Positions 41,411-51,600 of a stretch of DNA of 64,000 nucleotides are shown in pieces (the stretch's first letter is position 1; each line of letters begins with the position of its first letter). Both the position numbers and the translations under genes were made by a program. The DNA comes from Microbacterium sp. ACRRU (GTDB lineage: Bacteria > Actinomycetota > Actinomycetes > Actinomycetales > Microbacteriaceae): contig NZ_JAKRNI010000009.1 of assembly GCF_022346945.1 (NCBI RefSeq), forward strand, positions 1 through 64,000. The letters run 5' to 3'. Under the pieces are notes generated by a model. That model was not told the DNA's origin, did not search any database, and saw only the letters and a program-made list of their open reading frames with translations.

Positions 41411-41512
41411 GCCACACCCCGCGCAGCGTTCACGCGCCGCCGCGCCCCCGCGCGACGCACGCGCCGCCGCGCCCCGCGCAGGGCCCCGGCATCTCGACCC
41501 CCGCCCAGCCGA

Positions 41513-41524
41513 TACCCTAGAAGC
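41513..41524 (+). promoter_or_regulatory. -10 box and leaderless start of hisE
   Basis: TACCCT at 41513-41518, 6 nt, then the GTG of hisE at 41525. No ribosome site is present upstream. Confidence 0.5.
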
Positions 41525-41788
41525 GTGAAGACCTTCGACGACCTGTTCGCCGAGCTGAGCGCCAAGGCCGTCGAACGCCCCGCCGGCTCCGGCACCGTCG
41601 CCCAGCTCGATGCGGGCGTGCACGCCATCGGCAAGAAGATCGTCGAGGAAGCCGCCGAGGTGTGGATGGCTGCCGAGTATGAGTCCGACGAGGCCGCCGC
41701 CGAAGAGATCTCGCAGCTGCTCTACCACCTGCAGACGCTCATGCTCGCGAAGGGCCTGACGCTCGAGGACGTCTACCGACATCTCTGA
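41525..41788 (+). CDS. hisE: Phosphoribosyl-ATP pyrophosphatase
   Basis: Removes pyrophosphate from phosphoribosyl-ATP, step two of histidine synthesis. The 87-residue all-alpha NTP-pyrophosphohydrolase has the metal-binding [16 protein letters not shown] and the second [21 protein letters not shown] helix (partly quoted). It is separate from hisI, as in most actinobacteria. hisG follows 46 bp downstream. Confidence 0.95.
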   Translation: MKTFDDLFAELSAKAVERPAGSGTVAQLDAGVHAIGKKIVEEAAEVWMAAEYESDEAAAEEISQLLYHLQTLMLAKGLTLEDVYRHL

Positions 41789-41834
41789 GCCGCTGTCTCC
41801 CATCCGACGCTCACGAACCACGAAAGCCCCCGTC

Positions 41835-42677
41835 ATGTTGCGAATCGCCGTGCCGAACAAGGGGTCGCTCGCCGAAACCGCCGCCGAGATGCTCTCGGAG
41901 GCCGGATACACCGGACGACGCGACTCGAAAGACCTGTACACCGTCGACCCCGTCAACGAGGTCGAGTTCTTCTATCTCCGTCCTCGTGACATCGCGACCT
42001 ACGTCGGCTCGGGCGCCCTCGATGTCGGCATCACGGGCCGCGACCTGCTGCTCGATGCCCGCATGCCGGGTGCCCGCGAGATCGAGTCGCTCGGCTTCGC
42101 CGGGTCGACCTTCCGCTTCGCCGGACGCCCCGGCCGTTTCACCGACGTCGAAGACCTCGAGGGTCTGCGCGTGGCGACGGCCTATCCGGGGCTGGTCGAC
42201 GCGTTCCTCGACGAGCGCGGGATTGCCGTCGACATCGTGCCGCTGGACGGCGCCGTCGAGTCCGCGGTGCAACTGGGCGTCGCGGATGCCGTCGCCGACG
42301 TCGTCTCGACCGGCACGACGCTGCGTCAGGCAGGGCTCGAGATCTTCGGCCCCGTGCTCCTCGAGTCCGACGCGGTGCTCATCGCCGGCCCGAAGGATGC
42401 CGAGGGCACCGAGACGCTTCTGCGGCGCCTGCGGGGCGTTCTGGCCGCACGCAAGTACGTCCTCATCGACTACGACCTGCCGACGGCGCTCATCGACCAG
42501 GCGATCGCCGTCGCCCCCGGGCTGGAGTCGCCGACGATCTCGCCGCTCCGCGACCCCGAGTGGGTCGCCGTGCGCGTCATGAGTCCCCGCCGCGACGTCA
42601 ACCGTGTCATGGACGAGCTGTACGCCATCGGGGCCCGCGCCATCCTCGTGACCGAGATCCTCGCCGCGAGGCTCTGA
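41835..42677 (+). CDS. hisG: ATP phosphoribosyltransferase (long form)
   Basis: First and feedback-regulated step of histidine synthesis. The 280-residue length is that of the long form with its own C-terminal ACT-like regulatory domain (about 205-280), so no HisZ partner is needed. Conserved parts: [35 protein letters not shown], and the PRPP-binding [18 protein letters not shown]. The ATG at 41835 lies after AAAGCCCCC, a weak ribosome site. The stop shares one base with the hisF start (TGATG). Confidence 0.96.
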   Translation: MLRIAVPNKGSLAETAAEMLSEAGYTGRRDSKDLYTVDPVNEVEFFYLRPRDIATYVGSGALDVGITGRDLLLDARMPGAREIESLGFAGSTFRFAGRPGRFTDVEDLEGLRVATAYPGLVDAFLDERGIAVDIVPLDGAVESAVQLGVADAVADVVSTGTTLRQAGLEIFGPVLLESDAVLIAGPKDAEGTETLLRRLRGVLAARKYVLIDYDLPTALIDQAIAVAPGLESPTISPLRDPEWVAVRVMSPRRDVNRVMDELYAIGARAILVTEILAARL

Positions 42678-43441
42678 TGACGCTCGCGCGCCGCATCATC
42701 CCGTGCCTCGACGTCGCCGCCGGCCGCGTCGTGAAGGGCGTGAACTTCCTCGACCTGCGCGACATGGGCGACCCCGTGGAGCTGGCGAAGCTCTACTTCG
42801 AGCAGGGCGCGGACGAGATCACGTTCCTCGACGTCACCGCGACCGTCGACGAGCGCGCCACCACCTACGACGTCGTCCGGCGCACCGCCGAGCAGGTGTT
42901 CATCCCGCTGACGGTCGGCGGGGGAGTCCGTTCCACGGAGGACGTCGCCCGTTTACTCTCCGTCGGCGCCGACAAGATCGGCGTCAACTCGGCAGCGATC
43001 GCCCGCCCGGCGCTGATCGATGAGATCGCCGACCGCTTCGGCGCGCAGGTCATCGTGCTCTCGCTCGACATCAAGCGCGCGGCATCCACCCCCTCCGGCT
43101 TCGTCGTGACGACCCACGGCGGCCGCACCGAGACGACGCTCGACGCCCTCGAGTGGGCGCGCGAGGCCGTCGAGCGCGGGGCCGGCGAGCTGCTGGTGAA
43201 CTCGATCGACGCCGACGGCACCAAGCAGGGCTTCGACCTCGAGCTCGTGCGTCTCATGCGCCAGGTCGCGGCGGTCCCGGTCATCGCCTCGGGCGGCGCG
43301 GGAGCGCTGGAGCACTTCGCCCCGGCCGTCGCCGCCGGGGCCGACGCCGTGCTCGCGGCATCCGTGTTCCACTCCGGTCAGCTCACGGTCGGCCAGGTCA
43401 AGGACGCGATGGCCGCCGAGGGCATCGAGGTGCGCCGATGA
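42677..43441 (+). CDS. hisF: Imidazole glycerol phosphate synthase cyclase subunit
   Basis: TIM-barrel cyclase (254 aa) that forms imidazole glycerol phosphate and AICAR using ammonia from HisH. It has the catalytic Asp in [18 protein letters not shown] (about 7-24), [29 protein letters not shown], and the second Asp in [13 protein letters not shown]. hisH, hisA and hisB are not in this window. The end overlaps hisI by ATGA. Confidence 0.97.
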   Translation: MTLARRIIPCLDVAAGRVVKGVNFLDLRDMGDPVELAKLYFEQGADEITFLDVTATVDERATTYDVVRRTAEQVFIPLTVGGGVRSTEDVARLLSVGADKIGVNSAAIARPALIDEIADRFGAQVIVLSLDIKRAASTPSGFVVTTHGGRTETTLDALEWAREAVERGAGELLVNSIDADGTKQGFDLELVRLMRQVAAVPVIASGGAGALEHFAPAVAAGADAVLAASVFHSGQLTVGQVKDAMAAEGIEVRR

Positions 43442-43785
43442 ACGTCGAGGCCGTCGAGCGCGTCACGTACGACGCCCAAGGACTCGTGACGGCGGTCGTC
43501 CAGCAGTTCGACTCGCGCGAGGTGCTCATGGTGGGGTGGATGGATGCCGAGGCCCTGCGCCGCACGCTGACCACCGGCCGGGTGACGTTCTGGTCGCGCT
43601 CGCGTCAGGAGTATTGGCGCAAGGGCGATACCTCGGGTCACATCCAGATCGTGAAGGGCGCACGCCTGGATTGCGACGGCGACACCCTGCTCATCGAGGT
43701 GGACCAGGTGGGCGCCGCGTGCCACACGGGCGACCACACGTGCTTCGACGCCACCGATCTCGAGCCCGTGGTGGGGCAGAGCTGA
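43438..43785 (+). CDS. hisI: Phosphoribosyl-AMP cyclohydrolase
   Basis: Zinc and magnesium enzyme for step three of histidine synthesis. The 115 residues include [36 protein letters not shown], the metal-binding DCDGDTLL, and the zinc Cys motif [11 protein letters not shown]. The stop shares a base with the next gene (TGATG). In many actinobacteria trpE follows hisI; here it does not. Confidence 0.96.
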   Translation: MNVEAVERVTYDAQGLVTAVVQQFDSREVLMVGWMDAEALRRTLTTGRVTFWSRSRQEYWRKGDTSGHIQIVKGARLDCDGDTLLIEVDQVGAACHTGDHTCFDATDLEPVVGQS

Positions 43786-44372
43786 TGCGTCGAGCGCGCT
43801 CGCTCGCCGTCGTCGGCATGCTGGGAGTCGGCGCCGTGAGCGTGATCTCCTCCACCCAGACGTGGATCGACGTCACCCTGTCCGACGGCGCGCAGCAGCC
43901 CCTCGCGGTGGCCGGGTCCGACGCCATCCCGGTACTCACCCCATTGAGCCTGGCCGTGCTCGCGCTCGCGGCCGCACTCTCGATCGTCGGTCCCGTCATG
44001 CGCTACATCCTCGCCGCCCTCGCCCTGGCGATCGCCGGCATCGTCGGCGTCGCGACCGCACAGCTGCTCTTCACGATGCCGGTGTCCGCGACTGCCGCGA
44101 CCGTCGCCGAGGCCACCGGCATCTCCGGCGGGGATGCCGCCGCCGATCTCGTCGCATCGATGGCGCTGACCCCGTGGCCGGCCGTGACGCTTCTCGCGCA
44201 GATCCTCCTCGCGGCGGCTGCGGCCTTCACGCTGGTCACCGCCCGCCGGTGGCAGGGGAGCGCGGGGCGCAAGTACCGCACCGCTGCGGAGGCCCCCGCC
44301 GATGGATCGCGGCCGCACGACGCGATCGACTCGTGGGACGACCTGTCGCGCGGCGACGACCCCACCGCCTGA
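43785..44372 (+). CDS. Trp biosynthesis-associated membrane protein
   Basis: A 195-residue integral membrane protein with about four hydrophobic segments: near 5-22, 48-68 (LSLAVLALAAALSIVGPVM), 70-90, and 128-148, then a charged cytoplasmic tail rich in Asp/Arg. The N-terminal STQTWIDVTL resembles the conserved tryptophan-associated membrane protein family found in actinobacterial trp operons. Its biochemical role is not known. The ATG shares a base with the hisI stop. Confidence 0.85.
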   Translation: MRRARSLAVVGMLGVGAVSVISSTQTWIDVTLSDGAQQPLAVAGSDAIPVLTPLSLAVLALAAALSIVGPVMRYILAALALAIAGIVGVATAQLLFTMPVSATAATVAEATGISGGDAAADLVASMALTPWPAVTLLAQILLAAAAAFTLVTARRWQGSAGRKYRTAAEAPADGSRPHDAIDSWDDLSRGDDPTA

Positions 44373-44427
44373 TCGACGCTTCCGTCGACGTCGAAGCGTC
44401 GGCGCGGGTCGCGCCCGGTCGGTTCGA

Positions 44428-44433
44428 TAGACT
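44428..44433 (+). promoter_or_regulatory. -10 box upstream of the HGxxPAAW gene and trpCBA
   Basis: TAGACT in the 107-bp gap after the Trp-associated membrane protein, about 40 nt before an AAGGAG ribosome site. It would give the trpCBA run its own promoter. Confidence 0.45.
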
Positions 44434-44479
44434 GGATCGACGCTGTTCCCCGCGCCCGCGCGCGACTCGAAGGAGATCC

Positions 44480-44710
44480 ATGAGCAACCCCATCGGCGAT
44501 CCCGGCCACGGACACTCGCCCGCTGCCTGGACGGCCGTGATCATCATGCTCCTCGCCGTCGCCATCGGCACGGTGTTCTTCTACCTCGAGATGCCGGTGC
44601 TGGTCTGGGCCTCGGTCGGCCTCCTCGTGGTGGGCGCGATCGTGGGCTGGATCATGACCAAGGCCGGCTACGGCGCGAACGGCGCGAAGTCCAACCCGAA
44701 GGCGCACTGA
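44480..44710 (+). CDS. HGxxPAAW-family small membrane protein
   Basis: A 76-residue actinobacterial protein with the family motif HGHSPAAWTAV (about 10-20) and two transmembrane segments (about 17-36 and 42-60). It ends in a short hydrophilic tail. The family is regularly placed just before trpC but has no known function. The ATG follows AAGGAG. trpC starts 2 nt after the stop. Confidence 0.88.
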   Translation: MSNPIGDPGHGHSPAAWTAVIIMLLAVAIGTVFFYLEMPVLVWASVGLLVVGAIVGWIMTKAGYGANGAKSNPKAH

Positions 44711-44712
44711 CC

Positions 44713-45489
44713 GTGCTGGCCGACCTCACGGCCGGAGCGGTAGAAGACGCCGAGCAGCGCGCCGCGTCGCGTCCGCTCTCCGCGGTGGAGCGGGATGCCG
44801 TCGCTCAGGCCCCCGCGCGTGACGCCGTGGCGATGCTCGCCCCCGCCGACCGGGTGAAGATCATCGCCGAGGTCAAGCGTGCGAGTCCTTCGCGCGGCGA
44901 TCTGGCGAGCATCCCCGATCCGGCCCGGCAGGCGCGGCTCTACGAGGAGGGCGGGGCGTCCGCGATCTCGGTGCTCACCGAGGGGCGGAAGTTCAAGGGC
45001 AGCCTGGCCGATCTCGAGGCGGTGCGCGCCGCCGTGTCGGTGCCGGTTCTCCGCAAGGACTTCATCGCGACGCCGTATCAGGTGCTCGAGGCCCGCGCGT
45101 CCGGGGCCGACCTGGTGCTTCTCATCGTCGCGGCCCTCGACCAGAAGACGCTGCGCGAGCTGTACCAGCTGACGACGGAGCTCGGCATGGCCGCTCTCGT
45201 CGAAACCCATTCCGCCGACGAGCTCGAGCGAGCCGCCGACCTCGGCGCGAAACTCATCGGCGTCAACGCGCGCGATCTCTCCACGTTCGAGCTCGATCGC
45301 GATCTCTTCGGCCGCCTCGCCGACCGGTTCCCCGCGGATGCCGTCAAGATCGCCGAGTCCGCCGTCCTCGCCCCGGCCGACGTCGCGCATTACCGCGGCG
45401 CCGGAGCCGACGTCGTTCTCGTCGGCGAAGCGCTCGTGACCGGCGATCCCGTCGCGACCCTGCGCGCCTTCCTCCAGGAGACTGCATGA
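44713..45489 (+). CDS. trpC: Indole-3-glycerol phosphate synthase
   Basis: Forms indole-3-glycerol phosphate. The 258-residue TIM barrel has [15 protein letters not shown] with the catalytic Lys (about 53), [12 protein letters not shown] with the second Lys (about 115), [11 protein letters not shown], and AESAV. The GTG lies 2 nt after the HGxxPAAW gene. It is a stand-alone TrpC, not fused to TrpF. Overlap with trpB is ATGA. Confidence 0.96.
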   Translation: MLADLTAGAVEDAEQRAASRPLSAVERDAVAQAPARDAVAMLAPADRVKIIAEVKRASPSRGDLASIPDPARQARLYEEGGASAISVLTEGRKFKGSLADLEAVRAAVSVPVLRKDFIATPYQVLEARASGADLVLLIVAALDQKTLRELYQLTTELGMAALVETHSADELERAADLGAKLIGVNARDLSTFELDRDLFGRLADRFPADAVKIAESAVLAPADVAHYRGAGADVVLVGEALVTGDPVATLRAFLQETA

Positions 45490-46820
45490 CCACCGTGAGC
45501 CTGCGCGACCAGAAGGGACCGTTCTTCGGCGACTTCGGCGGCCGCTACATGCCCGAATCGCTGATCGCCGCGATCGACGAGCTCACCGAGGTGTGGGAGT
45601 CGGCCATGGCCGACCCGGCGTTCCTCGACGAGCTGAAGACGCTCCTGCACGACTACGCCGGCCGGCCCTCCGTCCTCACCGAGGTGCCGCGCTTCGCCGA
45701 GCACGCGGGCGGCGCCCGTGTCTTCCTCAAGCGGGAAGACCTCAACCACACCGGCTCGCACAAGATCAACAACGTCCTCGGACAGGCTCTGCTCACCAAA
45801 CGCCTCGGCAAGACCCGCGTCATCGCCGAGACGGGTGCCGGGCAGCACGGTGTCGCCACCGCGACGGCGGCCGCTCTGTTCGGTCTCGACTGCGTGATCT
45901 ACATGGGCGAGGTCGACACCGAGCGTCAGGCCCTGAACGTGGCACGCATGCGCCTGCTCGGTGCCGAGGTCGTCCCGGTGACCACGGGCTCGCGGACGCT
46001 CAAGGACGCCATCAACGAGGCGTACCGAGACTGGGTGTCGACGGTCGAGACGACGAACTACATCTTCGGCACCGCCGCCGGACCGCACCCGTTCCCCGCC
46101 ATGGTCAGGGACTTCCAGAAGGTCATCGGGGAAGAGACCCGCGCGCAGTTCCTCGAGCGGCTCGGTCGCCTGCCCGACGCGGTCTTCGCGTGCGTGGGCG
46201 GCGGATCGAACGCGATCGGCATGTTCGACGCCTTCCTCGACGACGAGGGCGTCGCGCTCTACGGCGTCGAGGCCGCCGGTGACGGCGTCGACACCCCGAA
46301 GCACGCCGCTTCGATCGAGCGCGGGCGTCCCGGGGTCCTCCACGGCGCCCGCACGTACGTGCTGCAGGACGAGGACGGCCAGACGACCGAGTCGCACTCG
46401 ATCTCGGCGGGTCTCGATTACCCCGGCGTCGGTCCGGAGCACGCGTGGCTGGCGGACATCGGGCGCGCGCAGTACATCCCCGCGACCGACGATGAGGCGA
46501 TGCAGGCCCTGCGCCTGCTGTCGCGCACCGAGGGCATCATCCCCGCGATCGAGTCCGCTCACGCGCTGGCCGGCGCCCTGCGCATCGGCCGAGAGCTCGG
46601 CCCGGATGCCATCATCGCGGTGAACCTCTCCGGTCGCGGCGACAAGGACATGGACACCGCGGCCCGGTACTTCTCCCTCTACGACGCGGAGCACGCACCG
46701 GCGCCCGAGGGACGACCGGCCCAGACCGCGGGCGCCGAGGCCGTGGCATCCGCTCCCGGCTCGCCCGTCGAGGTCACGCCCGCCCCGGACGCCGCGAGCG
46801 GTGCGGGGGTCGAACTGTGA
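45486..46820 (+). CDS. trpB: Tryptophan synthase beta chain
   Basis: PLP-dependent condensation of indole with serine. The 444-residue protein has the PLP Lys in HTGSHKINN (about 93), [17 protein letters not shown], the Gly-rich phosphate loop [13 protein letters not shown], and the C-terminal [10 protein letters not shown]. The last 45 residues form a low-complexity Ala/Pro/Glu tail beyond the usual end. Overlap with trpA is GTGA. Confidence 0.97.
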   Translation: MTTVSLRDQKGPFFGDFGGRYMPESLIAAIDELTEVWESAMADPAFLDELKTLLHDYAGRPSVLTEVPRFAEHAGGARVFLKREDLNHTGSHKINNVLGQALLTKRLGKTRVIAETGAGQHGVATATAAALFGLDCVIYMGEVDTERQALNVARMRLLGAEVVPVTTGSRTLKDAINEAYRDWVSTVETTNYIFGTAAGPHPFPAMVRDFQKVIGEETRAQFLERLGRLPDAVFACVGGGSNAIGMFDAFLDDEGVALYGVEAAGDGVDTPKHAASIERGRPGVLHGARTYVLQDEDGQTTESHSISAGLDYPGVGPEHAWLADIGRAQYIPATDDEAMQALRLLSRTEGIIPAIESAHALAGALRIGRELGPDAIIAVNLSGRGDKDMDTAARYFSLYDAEHAPAPEGRPAQTAGAEAVASAPGSPVEVTPAPDAASGAGVEL

Positions 46821-47608
46821 CCTCGCGCGTCTCCGCGGCGATCGACGCGGCGCACGCCGCCGGACGCGGCGCCCTCGTCGGCTACCTGCCGGCCGGTTTC
46901 CCCGACGTGTCCACGAGCATCGAGGCGGCGGTGGCACTGGCCGAGTCCGGCGCCGACGTCATCGAACTGGGACCGCCGTACAGCGATCCCGTGATGGACG
47001 GTCTGGTCATCCAGGAGGCGACCCAGACGGCGCTGGCCAACGGTTTCCGAATGCGCGATCTCTTCACGATCATCCGCGAGGTGACCGCGCGCACCGACGT
47101 GCCGGTGCTCGTGATGACGTACTGGAACCTCGTCGAGCAGTACGGCGTCGACCGGTACGCCGACGACCTCGCGGCGGCCGGTGGTGCGGGGCTCATCACG
47201 CCCGACATCACCCCCGACGCCGCGTCGGCGTGGATCGCCGTGAGCGAGCGCACGGGCCTCGACCGCGTGTTCCTCGCCGCCCCCACGTCCACCGACGAGC
47301 GTCTCGACATGATCGTCCGCGCGTCGACGGGGTTCGTCTACACCGTCTCGACGATGGGCATCACGGGGGAGCGGACACAGCTGGATGCCGCTGCCCGCGG
47401 CCTCGTCGCGCGTTTGCGCGAGCACGGGGCCGCTCACTCGTGCGTCGGTATCGGCATCTCCAACGCGGAGCAGGTCGCCGGCGTCATCGAGTACGCCGAC
47501 GGCGCGATCGTGGGAACGGCGCTGGTGAAGGCACTGCGCGACGGTGGTGTGCCGGCGCTGCGCGAGCTCGCGTCCGAGCTGTCGGCGGGCACGACACGGC
47601 GCGCCTAG
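46817..47608 (+). CDS. trpA: Tryptophan synthase alpha chain
   Basis: Cleaves indole-3-glycerol phosphate to indole and glyceraldehyde 3-phosphate. The 263-residue barrel has [11 protein letters not shown], the catalytic Glu/Asp in [13 protein letters not shown] (about 49-61), [12 protein letters not shown], and [22 protein letters not shown] replaces the commoner ELGVPFSDP, with catalytic residues kept. lgt begins 10 bp after the stop with its own -10 box. Confidence 0.96.
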   Translation: MTSRVSAAIDAAHAAGRGALVGYLPAGFPDVSTSIEAAVALAESGADVIELGPPYSDPVMDGLVIQEATQTALANGFRMRDLFTIIREVTARTDVPVLVMTYWNLVEQYGVDRYADDLAAAGGAGLITPDITPDAASAWIAVSERTGLDRVFLAAPTSTDERLDMIVRASTGFVYTVSTMGITGERTQLDAAARGLVARLREHGAAHSCVGIGISNAEQVAGVIEYADGAIVGTALVKALRDGGVPALRELASELSAGTTRRA

Positions 47609-47618
47609 ACTCGACTGC
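47606..47618 (+). promoter_or_regulatory. -10 box and near-leaderless start of lgt
   Basis: TAGACT at 47606-47611 includes the TAG stop of trpA; 7 nt later comes the lgt ATG at 47619. No ribosome site is visible. Confidence 0.5.
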
Positions 47619-48623
47619 ATGACGTTCGCCCTCTCGAGCGCTGCCGCCGGCGCGCTCGCCAGCATCCCGAGCCCTTCGATCTCGTACATCGACCTCGGAC
47701 CCCTGCGCATCCACTTCTACGCCCTCTGCATCATCGCGGGCATCATCGTGGCCGTGTTCTTGACGAACGCGCGTCTGACGCGACGTGGGGCCGAGAAGTG
47801 GGTCGTCATCGACATCTGCTTGCTGGCGGTGCCGCTCGCGATCGTGTTCGCGCGGATCTACCACGTGGTCACCCACCTCGGGTTCTACTTCGGGCCCGGA
47901 TCGAATCCGTGGAACCCCCTGGAGCCCGGGTCCGTCTGGGCGATCTGGGAGGGCGGCATCGCCATCTACGGCGCGCTGATCGGCGGTGCGATCGGTGCGT
48001 ACCTCGGCTGCCGCTGGACCGGCATCCGCTTCTGGACCTTCGCGGACGCGCTGGCCCCGGGCCTCATCATCGCCCAGGCGATGGGACGCTTCGGCAACTG
48101 GTTCAACCAGGAGCTCTTCGGCCAGCCGACCGACCTCCCGTGGGGCCTCGAGATCGACCGGCCGAACCCGGCCATCCCCGTCGGGCTGCCATCCGACACG
48201 CTTTTCCAGCCGACTTTCCTCTACGAAGTGATCTGGAACCTCCTCGGCGCCGCGGTCATCCTGTGGGCCGGCAAGCGCTTCACGCTGCAGTGGGGGAAGC
48301 AGTTCGCGCTCTACCTCGTCTGGTACAGCGCGGGCCGGATCGTCTGGGAATCCATCCGTATCGACCCGAGCGACATCATCCTCGGGCTTCGCACGAACGT
48401 GTGGGCGGCGATCTTCGGAGTCGTGCTCGGACTCGTCATCTTCGTCGTGCAGTCTCGTCGCCACCTGGGGCTTGAGCCGTCGCCGTACATGCCCGGGCGC
48501 GAGTCGAAGGCTCCGGGGGCTGTAGAATCGACCGACCCCACTGACTTCGTCGACGTGAGCGAGCCGCCCGCGACGAACGACACCGTCGGCACCAGCGCCA
48601 CAAGCAGCCTCGCCACGAAGTAA
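47619..48623 (+). CDS. lgt: Prolipoprotein diacylglyceryl transferase
   Basis: Seven-transmembrane enzyme that attaches diacylglycerol to the lipobox Cys of prolipoproteins. The 334 residues include [13 protein letters not shown], the Lgt signature [13 protein letters not shown] (about 151-163), FLYEVIWN, and [12 protein letters not shown] hydrophilic Ser/Thr/Asp-rich tail of about 45 residues follows the last helix, a common actinobacterial feature. The ATG at 47619 matches the -10 spacing. trpA-lgt order is conserved in actinobacteria. Confidence 0.95.
   Translation: MTFALSSAAAGALASIPSPSISYIDLGPLRIHFYALCIIAGIIVAVFLTNARLTRRGAEKWVVIDICLLAVPLAIVFARIYHVVTHLGFYFGPGSNPWNPLEPGSVWAIWEGGIAIYGALIGGAIGAYLGCRWTGIRFWTFADALAPGLIIAQAMGRFGNWFNQELFGQPTDLPWGLEIDRPNPAIPVGLPSDTLFQPTFLYEVIWNLLGAAVILWAGKRFTLQWGKQFALYLVWYSAGRIVWESIRIDPSDIILGLRTNVWAAIFGVVLGLVIFVVQSRRHLGLEPSPYMPGRESKAPGAVESTDPTDFVDVSEPPATNDTVGTSATSSLATK
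48523..48528 (+). promoter_or_regulatory. Candidate -10 box for gltBD inside the lgt 3' end
   Basis: TAGAAT within the coding sequence of the lgt tail. It would give a leader of about 140 nt before the gltB ATG. Confidence 0.4.
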
Positions 48624-48675
48624 CTCCCTGGGCCGACGTCGTCCCATTCGCAGCATCAACGTGAGGACGGTTGGT

Positions 48676-51600
48676 ATGGCTTCGAGCTCCCGTTCCGGCG
48701 CCGTCGGCGGCGCCTTCCCCGCCCGGCAGGGCATGTACGACCCGGCGTTCGAGAAGGACGCGTGCGGTCTCGCCATGGTGGCCACGCTCCGCGGCGAGCC
48801 CGGGCACGACATCATCGACCTGGCGCTGACGGCGCTGCGCAACCTCGAGCACCGCGGTGCGATCGGTTCGGATGCCGGAACCGGCGACGGTGCGGGCATC
48901 CTCACGCAGATGCCCGACGCGTTCCTGCGCGAGGTCGTCGGCTTCGAGCTGCCGCCGATGGGCGAGTACGCCGCGGGCATGGTCTTCCTGCCTCTCGGGC
49001 ACGAGGAGCGCGCCGCGCAGAAGGCCGGCATCGAGGAGATCGCCCGCGCCGAGAACCTCCACGTGCTGGGGTGGCGCGAGGTGCCGACCGAGCCCGAGAA
49101 CCTCGGCAAGCTCGCCTTCGACGCCCGGCCCGCCTTCGAGCAGCTGTTCGTGTCGCACCCCGCTGTCGGCGACCAGCCCGCGCTGTCGGGCATCGCGCTG
49201 GACCGGCGGGTCTACCGGCTGCGCAAGCGTGCCCGTCACGAGCTCGACGCGTACTTCGTGTCGCTGTCGAGCCGCACCCTCGGCTACAAGGGCATGGTCA
49301 CGACCCTCCAGCTCGAGCCGTTCTACCCCGACCTGCAGGACGAGCGTTTCGCCTCGGAGCTCGCGGTCGTGCACTCGCGGTACTCCACGAACACGTTCCC
49401 GTCGTGGCCCCTCGCCCAGCCGCTGCGCATGCTCGCGCACAACGGCGAGATCAACACCGTCAAGGGCAACCGCAACTGGATGCGTGCGCGCCAGTCGCAG
49501 CTGGAGTCCGAGCTGATCGGCGACGTGCGCCCGCTGCTGCCCATCTGCACCGAGGGCGCGAGCGACTCGGCATCCTTCGACGAGGTGCTGGAACTGCTGA
49601 CCCTCACCGGTCGCAGCCTGCCGCACGCCATCATGATGATGGTCCCCGAGGCCTACGAGAAGCAGGCCGCCATCGACCCCGACCTGCGCGCGTTCTACGA
49701 CTACCACTCCATGCAGATGGAGCCGTGGGACGGCCCGGCGGCTCTCATCTTCACCGACGGCACGCTCGTGGGCGCCACCCTCGACCGCAACGGTCTGCGT
49801 CCCGGCCGCTGGACCGAGACCACCGACGGCCTTGTCGTCATCGGGTCCGAGACCGGCGTGCTGGACTTCGCGCCCGAGCGCATCAAGCGCCGTGGGCGTC
49901 TGCAGCCCGGCCGGATGTTCCTGGTCGACACGGCGCAGGGTCGCATCGTCGAGGACGAAGAGATCAAGAAGCAGCTTGCGACGCTCGAGCCCTGGCAGGA
50001 GTGGCTCGATGCGGGCCGCGTGCGTCTGTCGGAGCTCCCCGAGCGCGAGCACATCGTGCACCCGATCGCCTCGATCACGCGCCGTCAGCGCACTTTCGGT
50101 TACACCGAAGAAGAGGTGCGACTGCTCCTGACCCCCATGGGTCAGAACGGTGCCGAGCCGCTCGGCGCGATGGGCAGCGACGCGCCCGTGGCCGTGCTGA
50201 GCGACCGTCCGCGGCTGCTGTTCGACTACTTCACGCAGCAGTTCGCCCAGGTCACGAACCCGCCGCTGGACTCGATCCGCGAAGAGGTCGTCACGTCGCT
50301 GTCGCTGGGGCTCGGGCCCGAACGGAACCTGCTCGACTGGGGCCCGGAGCACACGCGCACCGTGACGCTCGACTTCCCCGTGATCGACAACGACGAGCTC
50401 GCGAAGATCCAGCACATCGACACCGCTCTGCCGGCGCGCTCGTCGGTGACGATCCGCGGCCTGTACCGCGTCGAGGCGGGGCACAAGGGGCTGCAGAAGC
50501 GCCTCACGCAGATGTGCACCGAGGTCGACCAGGCGATCGAGGACGGCACGGAGTTCATCGTGCTGAGCGACCGCGACTCCAATAAGGACCTCGCACCCAT
50601 CCCGTCGCTGCTCATGCTGGCCGCCGTGCACCACCACCTCATCCGCAAGGAGACCCGGATGAAGGTGGGTCTCGTGGTCGAGGCGGGCGACGTGCGCGAG
50701 GTGCACCACGTCGCGACCCTCATCGGCTACGGCGCATCGGCGGTCAACCCGTACCTGGCGATGGAGACGGTCGAGTACCTCGTCCGCGCGGGCTTCATCA
50801 CGGGCGTCACCCCGCAGAAGGCCGTGAAGAACCTCATCTACGGGCTCGGCAAGGGCGTGCTGAAGATCATGTCCAAGATGGGCATCTCGACGGTCTCCTC
50901 CTACGCCGGTGCGCAGGTGTTCGAGGCGGTCGGGCTCTCGCGCGAGTTCGTGGATGCCTACTTCACCGGCACCGAGACCAAGCTCGGCGGCGTGGGTCTG
51001 GACGTCATCGCGGCCGAGAACGCCGCGCGCCACGAGTACGCCTACCCCGAGGATGCCGCGGCCCGCGCGCACGAGCGGCTGTGGACCGGCGGCGAGTATC
51101 AGTGGCGCCGCGACGGAGCACCCCACCTGTTCAACCCGGACACGGTGTTCCGCCTGCAGCACGCCACCCGCGAGCGTCGCTACGACATCTTCCGCGAGTA
51201 CACCAAGCTCATCGACGACCAGGCGCACGAGCTAAAGACCCTGCGCGGCCTGTTCTCGCTGCGCACCGGCCAGCGGCCTCCCGTGCCCATCGACGAGGTC
51301 GAGCCGGTCTCGGCGATCGTCAAGCGCTTCCAGACGGGAGCGATGAGCTACGGCTCGATCTCCCAGGAGGCGCACGAGGTCCTGGCGATCGCGATGAACC
51401 GTATCGGCGGCAAGTCGAACACCGGTGAAGGCGGCGAGGACGTCGAGCGACTGCTCGACCCCGAGCGCCGCAGCGCCATCAAGCAGGTGGCATCCGGTCG
51501 GTTCGGTGTGACGAGCCTCTACCTCACCGAGGCGGACGACATCCAGATCAAGCTCGCTCAGGGCGCCAAGCCCGGCGAGGGCGGTCAGCTGCCGCCGGCG

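Noticed and set aside
44373..44479. trp attenuator or T-box before trpC
   Set aside because: No leader peptide rich in Trp codons, no T-box motif and no competing hairpins were seen.
48661..48675. GTG at 48661 as the start of gltB
   Set aside because: The ATG at 48676 has GAGGAC upstream and leaves a normal 29-residue propeptide before Cys30.
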